A stretch of 64,000 nt of DNA. It comes from an uncultured Prevotellaceae bacterium. Its GTDB lineage: Bacteria; Bacteroidota; Bacteroidia; Bacteroidales; Bacteroidaceae. The notes beneath the pieces are model-generated. The model was not told the origin of the DNA. It did no database searches and saw only the letters and a list, made by a program, of their open reading frames with translations. Both the position numbers and the translations under genes were made by a program. Shown here in pieces: positions 7,910 to 16,100 of the stretch (positions are counted from its first letter, which is position 1; each line of letters begins with the position of its first letter). The DNA lies in assembly GCA_902797505.1 (NCBI GenBank), contig CADBSW010000070.1, positions 1-64,000 on the forward strand, read 5' to 3'.

Positions 7910-9388
7910 TCATTCGAAAGTCTCTAATCCACGGTTGATCTTCTCCAACAGTTCTTCATCCTTTGCAATGGTTGCCCATTTCTTTGACCAGAGTAGAATA
8001 CCCTTACCCTTCTCATAGTTAGGCTTGAAGATGTTGTTAGGCATCACATAGTAACAGGCTAACCGATAGGCGGCATTGGCGTTGATATCGGCATAGGTGC
8101 TGTCGTTGAGTTCCATGATACGTGAGAAGAGTCCTACAGCACGATTGCTGTAATGGTCAAGCTTAGGCATGTAGTTGTCGTCCATCTCTATGCCCAGCAG
8201 CTTCTTGCGGTTTACCGATACGTAGTCGGAATACCAGCCGTAGGTGAAGGCCATCTCGTATATAGCAGGAATATAGTTGACACCCGTCAGACTGTCCATC
8301 TGGGCCATGCCAGCCTTGAGTGTGTCTACATTATCACTGTTCATACGGACAAGGGCCTCTTTATATACCTCTTCTGCCGGACGCCCCTGTTCTACGGGAG
8401 CATTCTTCGGTGTGAGGAAGAACAGCGCACAACCGATGAGTGCCACCACTAAGACAGACAAAAGCGCGTATAACAGTTTCTTCGACTTAATGGGATACTG
8501 ACGGAAACGGGCAGCATCCATGATCTGTCGGGCAGTAGGACGTTTGGCTGGGTCATAATCAAGACAGGCATGGATGAGGCGCTGTATGTCTGGTTGTACG
8601 TTGGGGATCTTTGGCAGAGGCACGTCACTGCCCTTTTGCTCATGACCACCCGTCTCTCCGAAAGGCACATTACCTGTGAGGATCTCGCATAAGGTAGCGC
8701 CGAATCCCCAGATATCACTCTCTGGCATGGGTTCTACACCTTCCTGGAATCGTTCGGGAGCCATATAAGCCAGCGTACCACTATTCTCTTCGTCGTAGTA
8801 ATACAGGTGCTTGTTCCTGCCGAAGTTAGCACTGATACCGAAGTCGGTTATCGCGTAGTTGTTTTTGTCGTCGATAAGCACGTTGGCCGGCTTCACATCC
8901 TGATGGATAATGGGTGGTTTACTGCTATGCAGATAGTCCAGACCGGAGGCTACATCACTGATAAACTTCCACAGTTCTTTTGGATCCTTCAGGTTGCCGA
9001 TGAGCATAGCAGCTGATCCTTGCTGACAGTAAGGAAGCACGAGGTAGGGCGTTTCCTGGTAAATGGAGAAATATGTCGGATGGATCAGGTTGGCATGATG
9101 ACAGTTGAAAACGATCTTAAACTCATCACGAAACTGTTGTTCACCCTCTATATCCAAAGCATTCTTCGGCCGGTAAATCTTAATGGCGACACGCAAGCCT
9201 TGTAGCTCATCAAGTTCCTCATCGGTAAGAGGCTCCGGCTGAAACAGTCGTTCGCGGTCATTCACTGTATTGGCATCCAAGGCGAGCCATACATCTGCCG
9301 ATCCACCCTCTGTGCTCAATGGGCGCAATAGCTTATAACGTCCATCGAAAAGTTCGCCCCTTTGGGCAATTTGTCCTAAATCAATCAT
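7910..9388 (-). CDS. Membrane-anchored Ser/Thr protein kinase
   Basis: A 492-aa Hanks-type kinase. N-terminal kinase domain: Gly-rich loop STEGGSADVW (25-34), VAIK Lys70, catalytic loop IHQDVKPANVLI with H162 and D164, DFG at 182-184, and APE at 210-212. The catalytic loop reads HQD instead of HRD, so this is a non-RD kinase that may not need activation-loop phosphorylation. One transmembrane helix at about 305-325 leads to a helical periplasmic domain of about 165 residues with Sel1/TPR-like helices. The likely partner is the FHA domain of the protein at 16101, and the PP2C is two genes downstream. This matches the threonine-phosphorylation control of other T6SS. Confidence 0.92.
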   Translation of the reverse strand: MIDLGQIAQRGELFDGRYKLLRPLSTEGGSADVWLALDANTVNDRERLFQPEPLTDEELDELQGLRVAIKIYRPKNALDIEGEQQFRDEFKIVFNCHHANLIHPTYFSIYQETPYLVLPYCQQGSAAMLIGNLKDPKELWKFISDVASGLDYLHSSKPPIIHQDVKPANVLIDDKNNYAITDFGISANFGRNKHLYYYDEENSGTLAYMAPERFQEGVEPMPESDIWGFGATLCEILTGNVPFGETGGHEQKGSDVPLPKIPNVQPDIQRLIHACLDYDPAKRPTARQIMDAARFRQYPIKSKKLLYALLSVLVVALIGCALFFLTPKNAPVEQGRPAEEVYKEALVRMNSDNVDTLKAGMAQMDSLTGVNYIPAIYEMAFTYGWYSDYVSVNRKKLLGIEMDDNYMPKLDHYSNRAVGLFSRIMELNDSTYADINANAAYRLACYYVMPNNIFKPNYEKGKGILLWSKKWATIAKDEELLEKINRGLETFE

Positions 9389-9396
9389 TGCTCAGA

Positions 9397-10719
9397 TTAT
9401 TTTAGTTGAATCTTTTCTCCTTCTTTTAACTGAGAAAAAATATCTTTATTATTCATTTTTGCTAAATTAGCATATTTTATTCCAAACTCCTGTGAGATGC
9501 CGTAGAGGGTATCTCCTTTCTTGACACGGTAGAAGTCTTGTGCCCCCGTATATTTGTTCTTTTTCTTTGCGATAAATACGATATCTCCCTCATGGATATC
9601 CTTCTCACTGGCTACCTCATTATACTCCAACAGTTTCTCTTTCGGGATATCATATTTCATGGAGATGCTCGACAGCGTCATGCCGGGATATAAGATGGTG
9701 CAACGCACATCATTGATGTCAACGACATAACGTTTTACGGCATTGGCAACGGCCTCTTCCTCTTCTGACAACTCATTGTCATCAGCCTGGCAAGAAGCGT
9801 CGAAGGTAGCCTTCTGGGTGGCCGTGGCCTTACGGGTGATCACTACGGTCTTACCGGCACGCAGCTTGACACCTCCGTTTAGGTTATATAGTTTATATGA
9901 GTCGATAAATCCTATGAGTGCCATGGCATAGGTGGTGGCTGTGGCATAACCGGCTTTCTGCAGACCGATGGCCCAACCGCGATAGTCGTAGACACTCTTG
10001 GAGAACAGACTGCGGTAACGACTGTTGTTCTTTAAGAAGAGCGAGTGGTCGCGAAAGGACTCCGCCGCACTGCTATATACACGGAAACGACTCTTGTTCG
10101 GTTCGTCATCCCATGCCTGATAGATAGGCCCTGTCCATCCACCGAAAGCCTTAATGCCGAAATGGTTGTTGGCATTGCGTGTCAGACCACTACGTCCGGC
10201 ACCCGACTCAAGGATACCTTGCGCCAGTGTGATGGTGGCCGGTATACCATACTGTTTCTCCTGATCGAGTGCGATATCCTTATACTTATTGATATAACTG
10301 AGGATATCAGCGGATGACTGCGCAAAGACAGTCATCGAGGAAAAGAAAAGTACGACGACCATTAAAAGTGTCCGAGCACTCAGATTGTCGGTCTCGAGGG
10401 TGGGGCGGTTCATAGTCTTATAGTCTAAGGAATCATCCCTGAAGTTCTTCTCTGCTTGCAAACTCCAGCGGTACAGATCATCAATCTTAATCTCTGTATC
10501 GATATCCAACTCTCCCGTAACTGTAAAATACATATTTTGTTGAAAGGCTTTTACGGCCTCTATGGTATCGTCATCATACATACCGTTCTCACGGATCAAG
10601 TTCCAGTCGTAATGCAGGAATGTACGAATGGTATTCAATTTATGCTGAATCTCCTGTGTTCTCCTACTGTCGTATGAGGTCAGCTTAGGATAGATGGGAT
10701 TTTCGCTGTTATACTCCAT
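9397..10719 (-). CDS. Peptidoglycan hydrolase (GH73-type) with PG-binding-like and LysM domains
   Basis: A 440-aa protein. Residues about 15-85 resemble a PG_binding_1 fold (IQHKLN, NGMYDDDTIEAVKAFQ, VTGELD). A hydrophobic segment at 116-133 ends in VFAQ, like a signal peptide inside the protein. A glucosaminidase domain follows (about 150-285), with catalytic Glu171 in AQGILESGAGRS and the HFGIKAF motif. Two LysM repeats lie at the C-terminus (about 335-440; the second is YRVKKGDTLYGISQEFGI). It probably cuts or holds the cell wall where the secretion machine crosses it. Odd point: the PG-binding-like part precedes the membrane segment and would be cytoplasmic if this start is used. Met103 could start a conventional secreted form. 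Confidence 0.8.
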   Translation of the reverse strand: MEYNSENPIYPKLTSYDSRRTQEIQHKLNTIRTFLHYDWNLIRENGMYDDDTIEAVKAFQQNMYFTVTGELDIDTEIKIDDLYRWSLQAEKNFRDDSLDYKTMNRPTLETDNLSARTLLMVVVLFFSSMTVFAQSSADILSYINKYKDIALDQEKQYGIPATITLAQGILESGAGRSGLTRNANNHFGIKAFGGWTGPIYQAWDDEPNKSRFRVYSSAAESFRDHSLFLKNNSRYRSLFSKSVYDYRGWAIGLQKAGYATATTYAMALIGFIDSYKLYNLNGGVKLRAGKTVVITRKATATQKATFDASCQADDNELSEEEEAVANAVKRYVVDINDVRCTILYPGMTLSSISMKYDIPKEKLLEYNEVASEKDIHEGDIVFIAKKKNKYTGAQDFYRVKKGDTLYGISQEFGIKYANLAKMNNKDIFSQLKEGEKIQLK

Positions 10720-10720
10720 A

Positions 10721-12508
10721 TCAGTTATCTAAGTTTTTCAGTGTTACGATGATAGGCATGGAGATACACGACTTATTCTGTATTCGTTGCCGGATAAGTG
10801 TGTCGAAGGATATCTTCACGGCATGCTCATAGTTATTACGGTCTTTGAACGAGATATCGATATACAGTCCTCTGCGCAGCCCGTGTTCTCCACCAGTGCC
10901 TTCTACACTGATCTTGGTGTAGATACGGTTAAATTCCTCCTTTCCGTATTCTGCTATGATCTCTTTCCTAAGGAAAGCATCAATGTCCATACGGGTGAAG
11001 AGTCGGTCGTTGGTCAGTGAGTAATAACGTAGCAGTTCATAGCGCTCGTCAGCAGAGGCCTTATCCGTGCCTCCCATACCAGAGACGACAACAGATGTTT
11101 TCTGCTCAACGCCTGGCAGGTTCTTGCATTCCATCATCTCTCCGACTCGAGGTGAATTGCCTAATACTCCCTTTGTGGTAATGAAACGCACGCTGGTATT
11201 CATCATGGCTGTAGAACTGTTCATGTTCTTCATTACATAGGTACCGCTGTCATACATAAACTGTCGGTTCTGCATGCCAACACCCTTTCCTAATTTGTTG
11301 ATGGTCTCGCGCAGTTTCTTCAGCACTTCACCATCCTTGATGCCGTTGTATTCGATGAAGGCATAGTAATCATCGATAAAACGATTATACAGATTTCTTA
11401 CATCACGGTAGAGGTCACCGTTGTTGTAACAGTTAGCCTCAAAGTCGCGTATGATAATATCATCTTTATTCATGGAGAACCCCTGTCGGTTAGATGCCGT
11501 GCTGGTCTCCAGGATATCCAGGAAGAATGAGTTATCTTCACCCTGCAACTTAGCAATCGGTTGTGCCTGAGTAAGCATCACGTTGTTTACTTCGATGTTT
11601 GTGACAGGTACAACACCTAATGAGACGGTGCAGTCGTCGGGTACCACATAACCGTCGGGGAAGTCGAGCCGCAACCAGATGGTGTTCTGTTTAAACAGAT
11701 CGAGTGTCTCATTCTCCAACCATTTCTGGAACATCCGTGGATAGGCACGATGCTTGAAGATATCACGATCTTTCGTGCTATCCGTAATATAGAGCAGTGA
11801 TACATCAGAGATGTTTTGCAGACTCTCTTTCCAGTTTTCGATGAAAGAAAAGAAATTGCCTGACACTTGTTGTGCGTCAAAAGGATCGGCCATCTCTATC
11901 TTCTCCATTTCCGACATCGTGGCAAAGTCTATCTCTGTACAGTCTGCCCCGGCATAGACATGTTCGGGAACGATCCCCTTTGTTCCTTTGAGCATGATAG
12001 ATAATCCTTTCAGCATGTTCACCTCCATGGGGGTAGTAATTCCTATCCACAGGGTATTGGGCATATCAATATTCACAACAGTCTTGCCTCCTCTACAACT
12101 CATCTGCCGGTGATTAACCAGGAAAAGGTCTTTGTAAGGCAGTAAGGTTGTGTTGAAGATGGGGATATATTTCAACTGTGCATCCTTCATGGGCGATTTA
12201 TATTCGAACGATGCTCCCGTCTCTATGACGAATGGATTGTCATTGTCTGCGTTCAGTTGTGGTTGGATAAGACAGATAGCCGGCATGGCATTCACCTCTT
12301 TGCGGGGGATGAAGTCTGTGCAGAACCGTTCCACGATACGTTGAAGGGTGCCGTCGGCATAATCCTGTATCTTAGCCGTCTCACTAACCAGTGCCACGAG
12401 CATGATCTTGGCCATAGGATCCAACCGGTATATATCAACAGCTTCCGGAAGGATCTGCTGCATGGACTCTATCGTCTCATTGATTCTTTTCTCTAAGTCT
12501 ACATCCAT
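10721..12508 (-). CDS. T6SS baseplate subunit TssF
   Basis: A 595-aa protein matching the TssF/VasA type. An N-terminal helical region (RLDPMAKIMLVALVSE, QIVERFCTDF-like) is followed by the P-rich turn MPAICLIQPQ and the beta-domain start FVIETGASFEYKS. A phage gpJ/gp6-like wedge follows, then a C-terminal beta-rich stretch (RKEIIAEYG, YIDISFKD). TssF forms the baseplate wedge with TssG and TssE and is cytoplasmic. It lies 4 bp after tssE and 1 bp before the hydrolase gene. Sequence divergence from proteobacterial TssF is high; the call rests on these motifs, the length and the tssK-tssE-tssF order. Confidence 0.82.
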   Translation of the reverse strand: MDVDLEKRINETIESMQQILPEAVDIYRLDPMAKIMLVALVSETAKIQDYADGTLQRIVERFCTDFIPRKEVNAMPAICLIQPQLNADNDNPFVIETGASFEYKSPMKDAQLKYIPIFNTTLLPYKDLFLVNHRQMSCRGGKTVVNIDMPNTLWIGITTPMEVNMLKGLSIMLKGTKGIVPEHVYAGADCTEIDFATMSEMEKIEMADPFDAQQVSGNFFSFIENWKESLQNISDVSLLYITDSTKDRDIFKHRAYPRMFQKWLENETLDLFKQNTIWLRLDFPDGYVVPDDCTVSLGVVPVTNIEVNNVMLTQAQPIAKLQGEDNSFFLDILETSTASNRQGFSMNKDDIIIRDFEANCYNNGDLYRDVRNLYNRFIDDYYAFIEYNGIKDGEVLKKLRETINKLGKGVGMQNRQFMYDSGTYVMKNMNSSTAMMNTSVRFITTKGVLGNSPRVGEMMECKNLPGVEQKTSVVVSGMGGTDKASADERYELLRYYSLTNDRLFTRMDIDAFLRKEIIAEYGKEEFNRIYTKISVEGTGGEHGLRRGLYIDISFKDRNNYEHAVKISFDTLIRQRIQNKSCISMPIIVTLKNLDN

Positions 12509-12512
12509 GATT

Positions 12513-13004
12513 TTAAATTTGTCGTTTAACGGTGGGCTCCACTAAGAATACCACAACCTTGCGGTAAGGACGGAGAACGCCCAGTCCATCGTCTATGCCT
12601 CCTTCAACAATCACATTTACAGCATATTTCGAAGCAACGCGGCGCTTGCGACGCTGTTTCTCGGATGCCGCATTCAGTTCGATGTTTACGGTGACATTCT
12701 TCAGCATGGGCTCGTATGCTGCCAGACTCTGTTTGATACTGTCCTCACATTCTTTCTTGGTCACTTCATTATAGAGACTCGTTGTCTTCGCTCCTTGACT
12801 GGCATTGAACTCACGATAGTGTACGTTAGAGAACTCATGATTCCAATATTCAAAGCCAAAGTCGGGGTCTGCCTCAAAGTCTCCACGCGGTGTGAAGACG
12901 ATGAGTTCTACCAGATTATCGAGCATCATGATACGGTTATCAATGTCGCGCCGAAGCTTTGTGCCCGAGTCTGTAAACTGTAAGGGGGTACTGAGGAATC
13001 TCAT
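12513..13004 (-). CDS. T6SS baseplate subunit TssE (gp25-like)
   Basis: A 163-aa GPW/gp25-family protein. It has the N-terminal IDNRIMMLDNLVELIVFTPRGDF region, the aromatic patch DFGFEYWNHEF, and a helix with ECEDSIKQSLAAYEP (the usual I.rALp.yEPRL equivalent), followed by an NVTVNIEL strand. TssE links the wedge to the sheath at the baseplate. Its start overlaps the tssK stop by 4 bp (ATGA), indicating coupled translation. Confidence 0.87.
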   Translation of the reverse strand: MRFLSTPLQFTDSGTKLRRDIDNRIMMLDNLVELIVFTPRGDFEADPDFGFEYWNHEFSNVHYREFNASQGAKTTSLYNEVTKKECEDSIKQSLAAYEPMLKNVTVNIELNAASEKQRRKRRVASKYAVNVIVEGGIDDGLGVLRPYRKVVVFLVEPTVKRQI

Positions 13005-13981
13005 ATCTGTTTACCTTCCCAGAAACGTCTTGGATCGGGTTTTGGGGGTTCTGGCTTTGGAGGCTCCGGTTTCGGCGGTTCTTCTTTCTTGAGCAGACTG
13101 AACTTTTCTATCTTCTCATTGATGGCATAGCACATGCCCAAGCCCTGTTTGATGCGTAGATAAGCAATGCGGTAATTGAATGGTACTCTCGTATAGTTAC
13201 GGAAGACCTCTGCATCCTCTAAAGAGAGCACTTCATCCAGGTCGCATGCACAGGTAAAGGCTCCAATGACGCGCTGAACACATGACAGCAGTTGTTGTGG
13301 AGTCATTACCTCTTGCTCGGTATTGGCAGTGATCAACATCTGTTGTACTACAGGCCAGTAGATACTGATAGCATCATGGGCACCAGTGTCGATCTGGTTT
13401 CTGGTCTTGCTGTCGATACTTTGTAAGAGGGAGATAAACTGACTATGCAGTTCCATGTATTTGTTATGGGCTGACAGATACAGACAGGGAGGTACGAAGT
13501 TCACGCTGTCTTCCCGCCATCCTTCATCATATACGATACGTGCAATAGGCACAGAATGATGGTTGATGGCTTGGTGCGGACCGATGAGTGAGAAGGTGTA
13601 CGACGGTTCCATATATCCGTTGACACTCTCTTTCCAGTCGTCGGGATCTACGCTGATGATCAGGAACAGTTCTTTGGCATCGTCTATATCGGGTATCTTG
13701 ACACGGGTGTCAAACGAATTGGCATACTGTGTGTTGAACCTTACATCAATGATATCACCAGCACAGGTGACGGCCATACATGTGAGTAACTCCACTTCCA
13801 CAAATCCTCTCGAGATACTCAGTGACAACTGGAAGGGATAAGCGGGAGTATACAGTCCGAACCGTCCACCTGCAGCTACGGCCACAGCATGATTGATAGA
13901 TTCCTCCATGTATTGGTCGGCAGCGAGCAGCACCTCATCGGTGAGACGCATACCTTTTTTCCAACTGATTCTTTTTGGCAT
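13001..13981 (-). CDS. T6SS baseplate subunit TssK
   Basis: A 326-aa protein with the TssK N-terminal pattern (ISWKKGMRLTDEVLLAADQYMEE, equivalent to W.EGM.L.PQHFQ). A shoulder domain follows (SLSISRGFVEVELL, DIIDVRFNTQYA, LFLIISVDPDDW), then a helical neck (QFISLLQSIDSKTRNQ). TssK is the trimeric adaptor between baseplate and membrane complex. Its C-terminal head is the part that varies with the membrane complex. Here it ends in a repeated KPEPPKPEPPKPDP proline stretch, unusual for TssK and possibly a flexible contact site. It is placed between tssG and tssE with very short gaps. Confidence 0.82.
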   Translation of the reverse strand: MPKRISWKKGMRLTDEVLLAADQYMEESINHAVAVAAGGRFGLYTPAYPFQLSLSISRGFVEVELLTCMAVTCAGDIIDVRFNTQYANSFDTRVKIPDIDDAKELFLIISVDPDDWKESVNGYMEPSYTFSLIGPHQAINHHSVPIARIVYDEGWREDSVNFVPPCLYLSAHNKYMELHSQFISLLQSIDSKTRNQIDTGAHDAISIYWPVVQQMLITANTEQEVMTPQQLLSCVQRVIGAFTCACDLDEVLSLEDAEVFRNYTRVPFNYRIAYLRIKQGLGMCYAINEKIEKFSLLKKEEPPKPEPPKPEPPKPDPRRFWEGKQI

Positions 13982-13991
13982 AAGTATGTTA

Positions 13992-14876
13992 TTATATATT
14001 TGTATTATAGTTTAAATAGTTGTAGATCTTATCATCGTTCAGTCGAAGAGGTGGATAGTCTTGCGTAATCTGGAAGGATATCTCTTCTTCAATCCCTAAG
14101 AAATAGTCACGCAGGAACAATCGTAACTGATCGATCTCTTCTACGAACTCGATAAAATGCTCATCGCATTTCTCGTCTGCCCAGTAGAATATTTGATAGA
14201 CAGCCACATTCTCCTCGTATTGATTATCAACGTAGCAATCGCCTACAACAGTATCAAGCTTGTTATCATAACGTGGTTTCTCATCGTGCATCTTACAGTC
14301 TTGCTGAACGACATCGATACGAAGATTTTCTTCTAAGAATATCTTTCGCAACAAGTACGTCAGTAAGGTACGATTACCCCGGATATGCTTGCATTGAGGT
14401 AAGAAGGCTATCAACTGACGAATGAACCGATTCCCTTTCTGTTCTTCTGTCAGTTCATCGCCAATAATCTGTTGCATGACAACATCCCCATGAGTGTACT
14501 CTTCGATCTTCTCTCTGACACTGGCACGCAGTCTTATGAGCTGTACGTCGATGGGGGAGAAGAATTTGAATGCGTCGGCCTTCTCTTGCTCTTGTTTGTC
14601 TACCTCATTATGAAAAGCCTCACTTTCGTTGTTGACAGGAAGATTGTCAAAGCGGTCTATGGGATGGAACATATACTCTGGCAGAGCATTGTAGATACTC
14701 ATCCTTCCTAAGGTGGCATGGATAGCCTCCTTATCCACCATTTCTTCCAGTTCTATGATATCACGGTAGGAATTGCGCTTGTGCATTCCTTGCAGGGAAA
14801 TTCTGAACATACCCTTTGGGAAATAGTTCAGCAACAGTTCTGCATTAATATCCGTAGGGAGCTTATGTGGTAGCAT
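13992..14876 (-). CDS. T6SS baseplate subunit TssG-like
   Basis: A 294-aa cytoplasmic protein. It has a TssG-like middle (LGRMSIYNALPEYMFHPIDRF) and a later RNRTLLTYLLRKIF segment that corresponds to the second TssG repeat (L..LL...fg..v.v). Acidic and aromatic residues dominate the C-terminus. The call rests on these patterns plus the position beside tssK, tssE and tssF; divergence is strong. It directly follows the E1 gene (13-bp gap), so E1 and baseplate genes share a transcript. Confidence 0.72.
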   Translation of the reverse strand: MLPHKLPTDINAELLLNYFPKGMFRISLQGMHKRNSYRDIIELEEMVDKEAIHATLGRMSIYNALPEYMFHPIDRFDNLPVNNESEAFHNEVDKQEQEKADAFKFFSPIDVQLIRLRASVREKIEEYTHGDVVMQQIIGDELTEEQKGNRFIRQLIAFLPQCKHIRGNRTLLTYLLRKIFLEENLRIDVVQQDCKMHDEKPRYDNKLDTVVGDCYVDNQYEENVAVYQIFYWADEKCDEHFIEFVEEIDQLRLFLRDYFLGIEEEISFQITQDYPPLRLNDDKIYNYLNYNTNI

Positions 14877-14889
14877 AACGTATCATATT

Positions 14890-16098
14890 TTAATAGCTGT
14901 CGGCAGAGAGCTCTACATAGGAGATGCCTTTTTCGGTAGATACCTGAAGGACATCGAACCGTGGAATACCGATCTGCATAAGTGTCATATCCTGATAGGG
15001 GAAACGGTCGTCGATATTCTCAAAGAAATGTTTGTGGATAAGGGTGCGATAGCTTAGTTGGCGCAACTCCTTGTTTTTCTTGATATAGTGATCCAGTTGT
15101 GACTCAGGAATCATTACCTCAAACTCTTTCTGCGGATGATCTGTGGCGATAACATCGATAAACTTGTTGTTACACATATTGATCTCCACCTCTTCTGCCT
15201 TTAGTATCTCTTTCAACTTCTTTATTGTCTCCCTGACGGTCATCGTGGCAGACAGTGAATCACAAGGGATGATATCCGTCCACTGTTCATGCGCCGGACA
15301 AATTTTTTTCCAGGAGGATATCTTATAGATATTCATGGCATTTGTCATACCCTCGTAACGAAGCATCTTACCTTGTAGGGTTTTGAAGGGAGTAGGGGTA
15401 GTGTCATGATCTTCTTCACCAGTGGTATCCATGTGGATAATCTTCATCGCCTCCTGTACCTGTAAGGCACCGACAATAGAGGCACTGATAGGAGTAGTGG
15501 CAACACGTCCTTTTGATGTCTGTGAACGAACGACATCTGCACACCCTGTACGGAGCATGATGTGGTTGAACTCATCACGTGACAGACTGCACTCATAACA
15601 ACTGATACCGGGCGCATAAACCTTAACGACGCCTGTCAGGTTCTCGATACTGCCGTCGATCCAACTCTTACCAGCACGCAGTGCCAAACGGTTGAGTTGA
15701 TAACGGGCGATACGACTGTCCAGACAACCGATAATCACATCTACTGAACGGTAGATTCCGAAGCCTACCTCAGAGAACAGGTTGCCGACGATTGGGGTGA
15801 CCTCGATCTGAGGATTGATCTCACGGGCGCGCTTGGCTACGATATCCGCTTTATAAGAATGGTTGTAGGCATCCTCCTCACGAAAGAGTACAGACCGGGT
15901 CAGGTTAGATAACTCAATCTGATCGAAGTCAACGACATAGATATGTCCGACACCGAACAAGGCCAGGTTCTTCACCACCTCATTACCCAAGGCTCCGCAC
16001 CCGGCAACAAACACCCGAGCGCTCTTCACCTTGTCTTTCTTGAACCAGGAGAGAAGCGTATAGACACCATCTCCCCATTCATACTTTTCTTTTTCCAT
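14890..16098 (-). CDS. E1-like ubiquitin-activating enzyme (ThiF/UBA fold) with C-terminal UFD-like domain
   Basis: A 402-aa adenylating enzyme that would activate the Ubl encoded at 23623. The nucleotide loop is GCGALG (33-38). The acidic strand end and Arg finger are VVDFDQIELSNLTRS (D57, N65, R68), with K83 and the CLDSRIARYQLN motif (D127, R129, N136). Zinc ligands are probably C167/C170 and C267/H270. A C-terminal region of about 110 residues (from ATMTVRETIKKLKEIL) looks like a beta-grasp ubiquitin-fold domain, as in eukaryotic E1s that recruit an E2. The Cys usual before the crossover helix is replaced near SQTSKGRVATTP; C186 (RTGCADVV) is the nearest candidate nucleophile. It sits 2 bp after the RING protein gene. 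Confidence 0.88.
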   Translation of the reverse strand: MEKEKYEWGDGVYTLLSWFKKDKVKSARVFVAGCGALGNEVVKNLALFGVGHIYVVDFDQIELSNLTRSVLFREEDAYNHSYKADIVAKRAREINPQIEVTPIVGNLFSEVGFGIYRSVDVIIGCLDSRIARYQLNRLALRAGKSWIDGSIENLTGVVKVYAPGISCYECSLSRDEFNHIMLRTGCADVVRSQTSKGRVATTPISASIVGALQVQEAMKIIHMDTTGEEDHDTTPTPFKTLQGKMLRYEGMTNAMNIYKISSWKKICPAHEQWTDIIPCDSLSATMTVRETIKKLKEILKAEEVEINMCNNKFIDVIATDHPQKEFEVMIPESQLDHYIKKNKELRQLSYRTLIHKHFFENIDDRFPYQDMTLMQIGIPRFDVLQVSTEKGISYVELSADSY

Positions 16099-16100
16099 GG

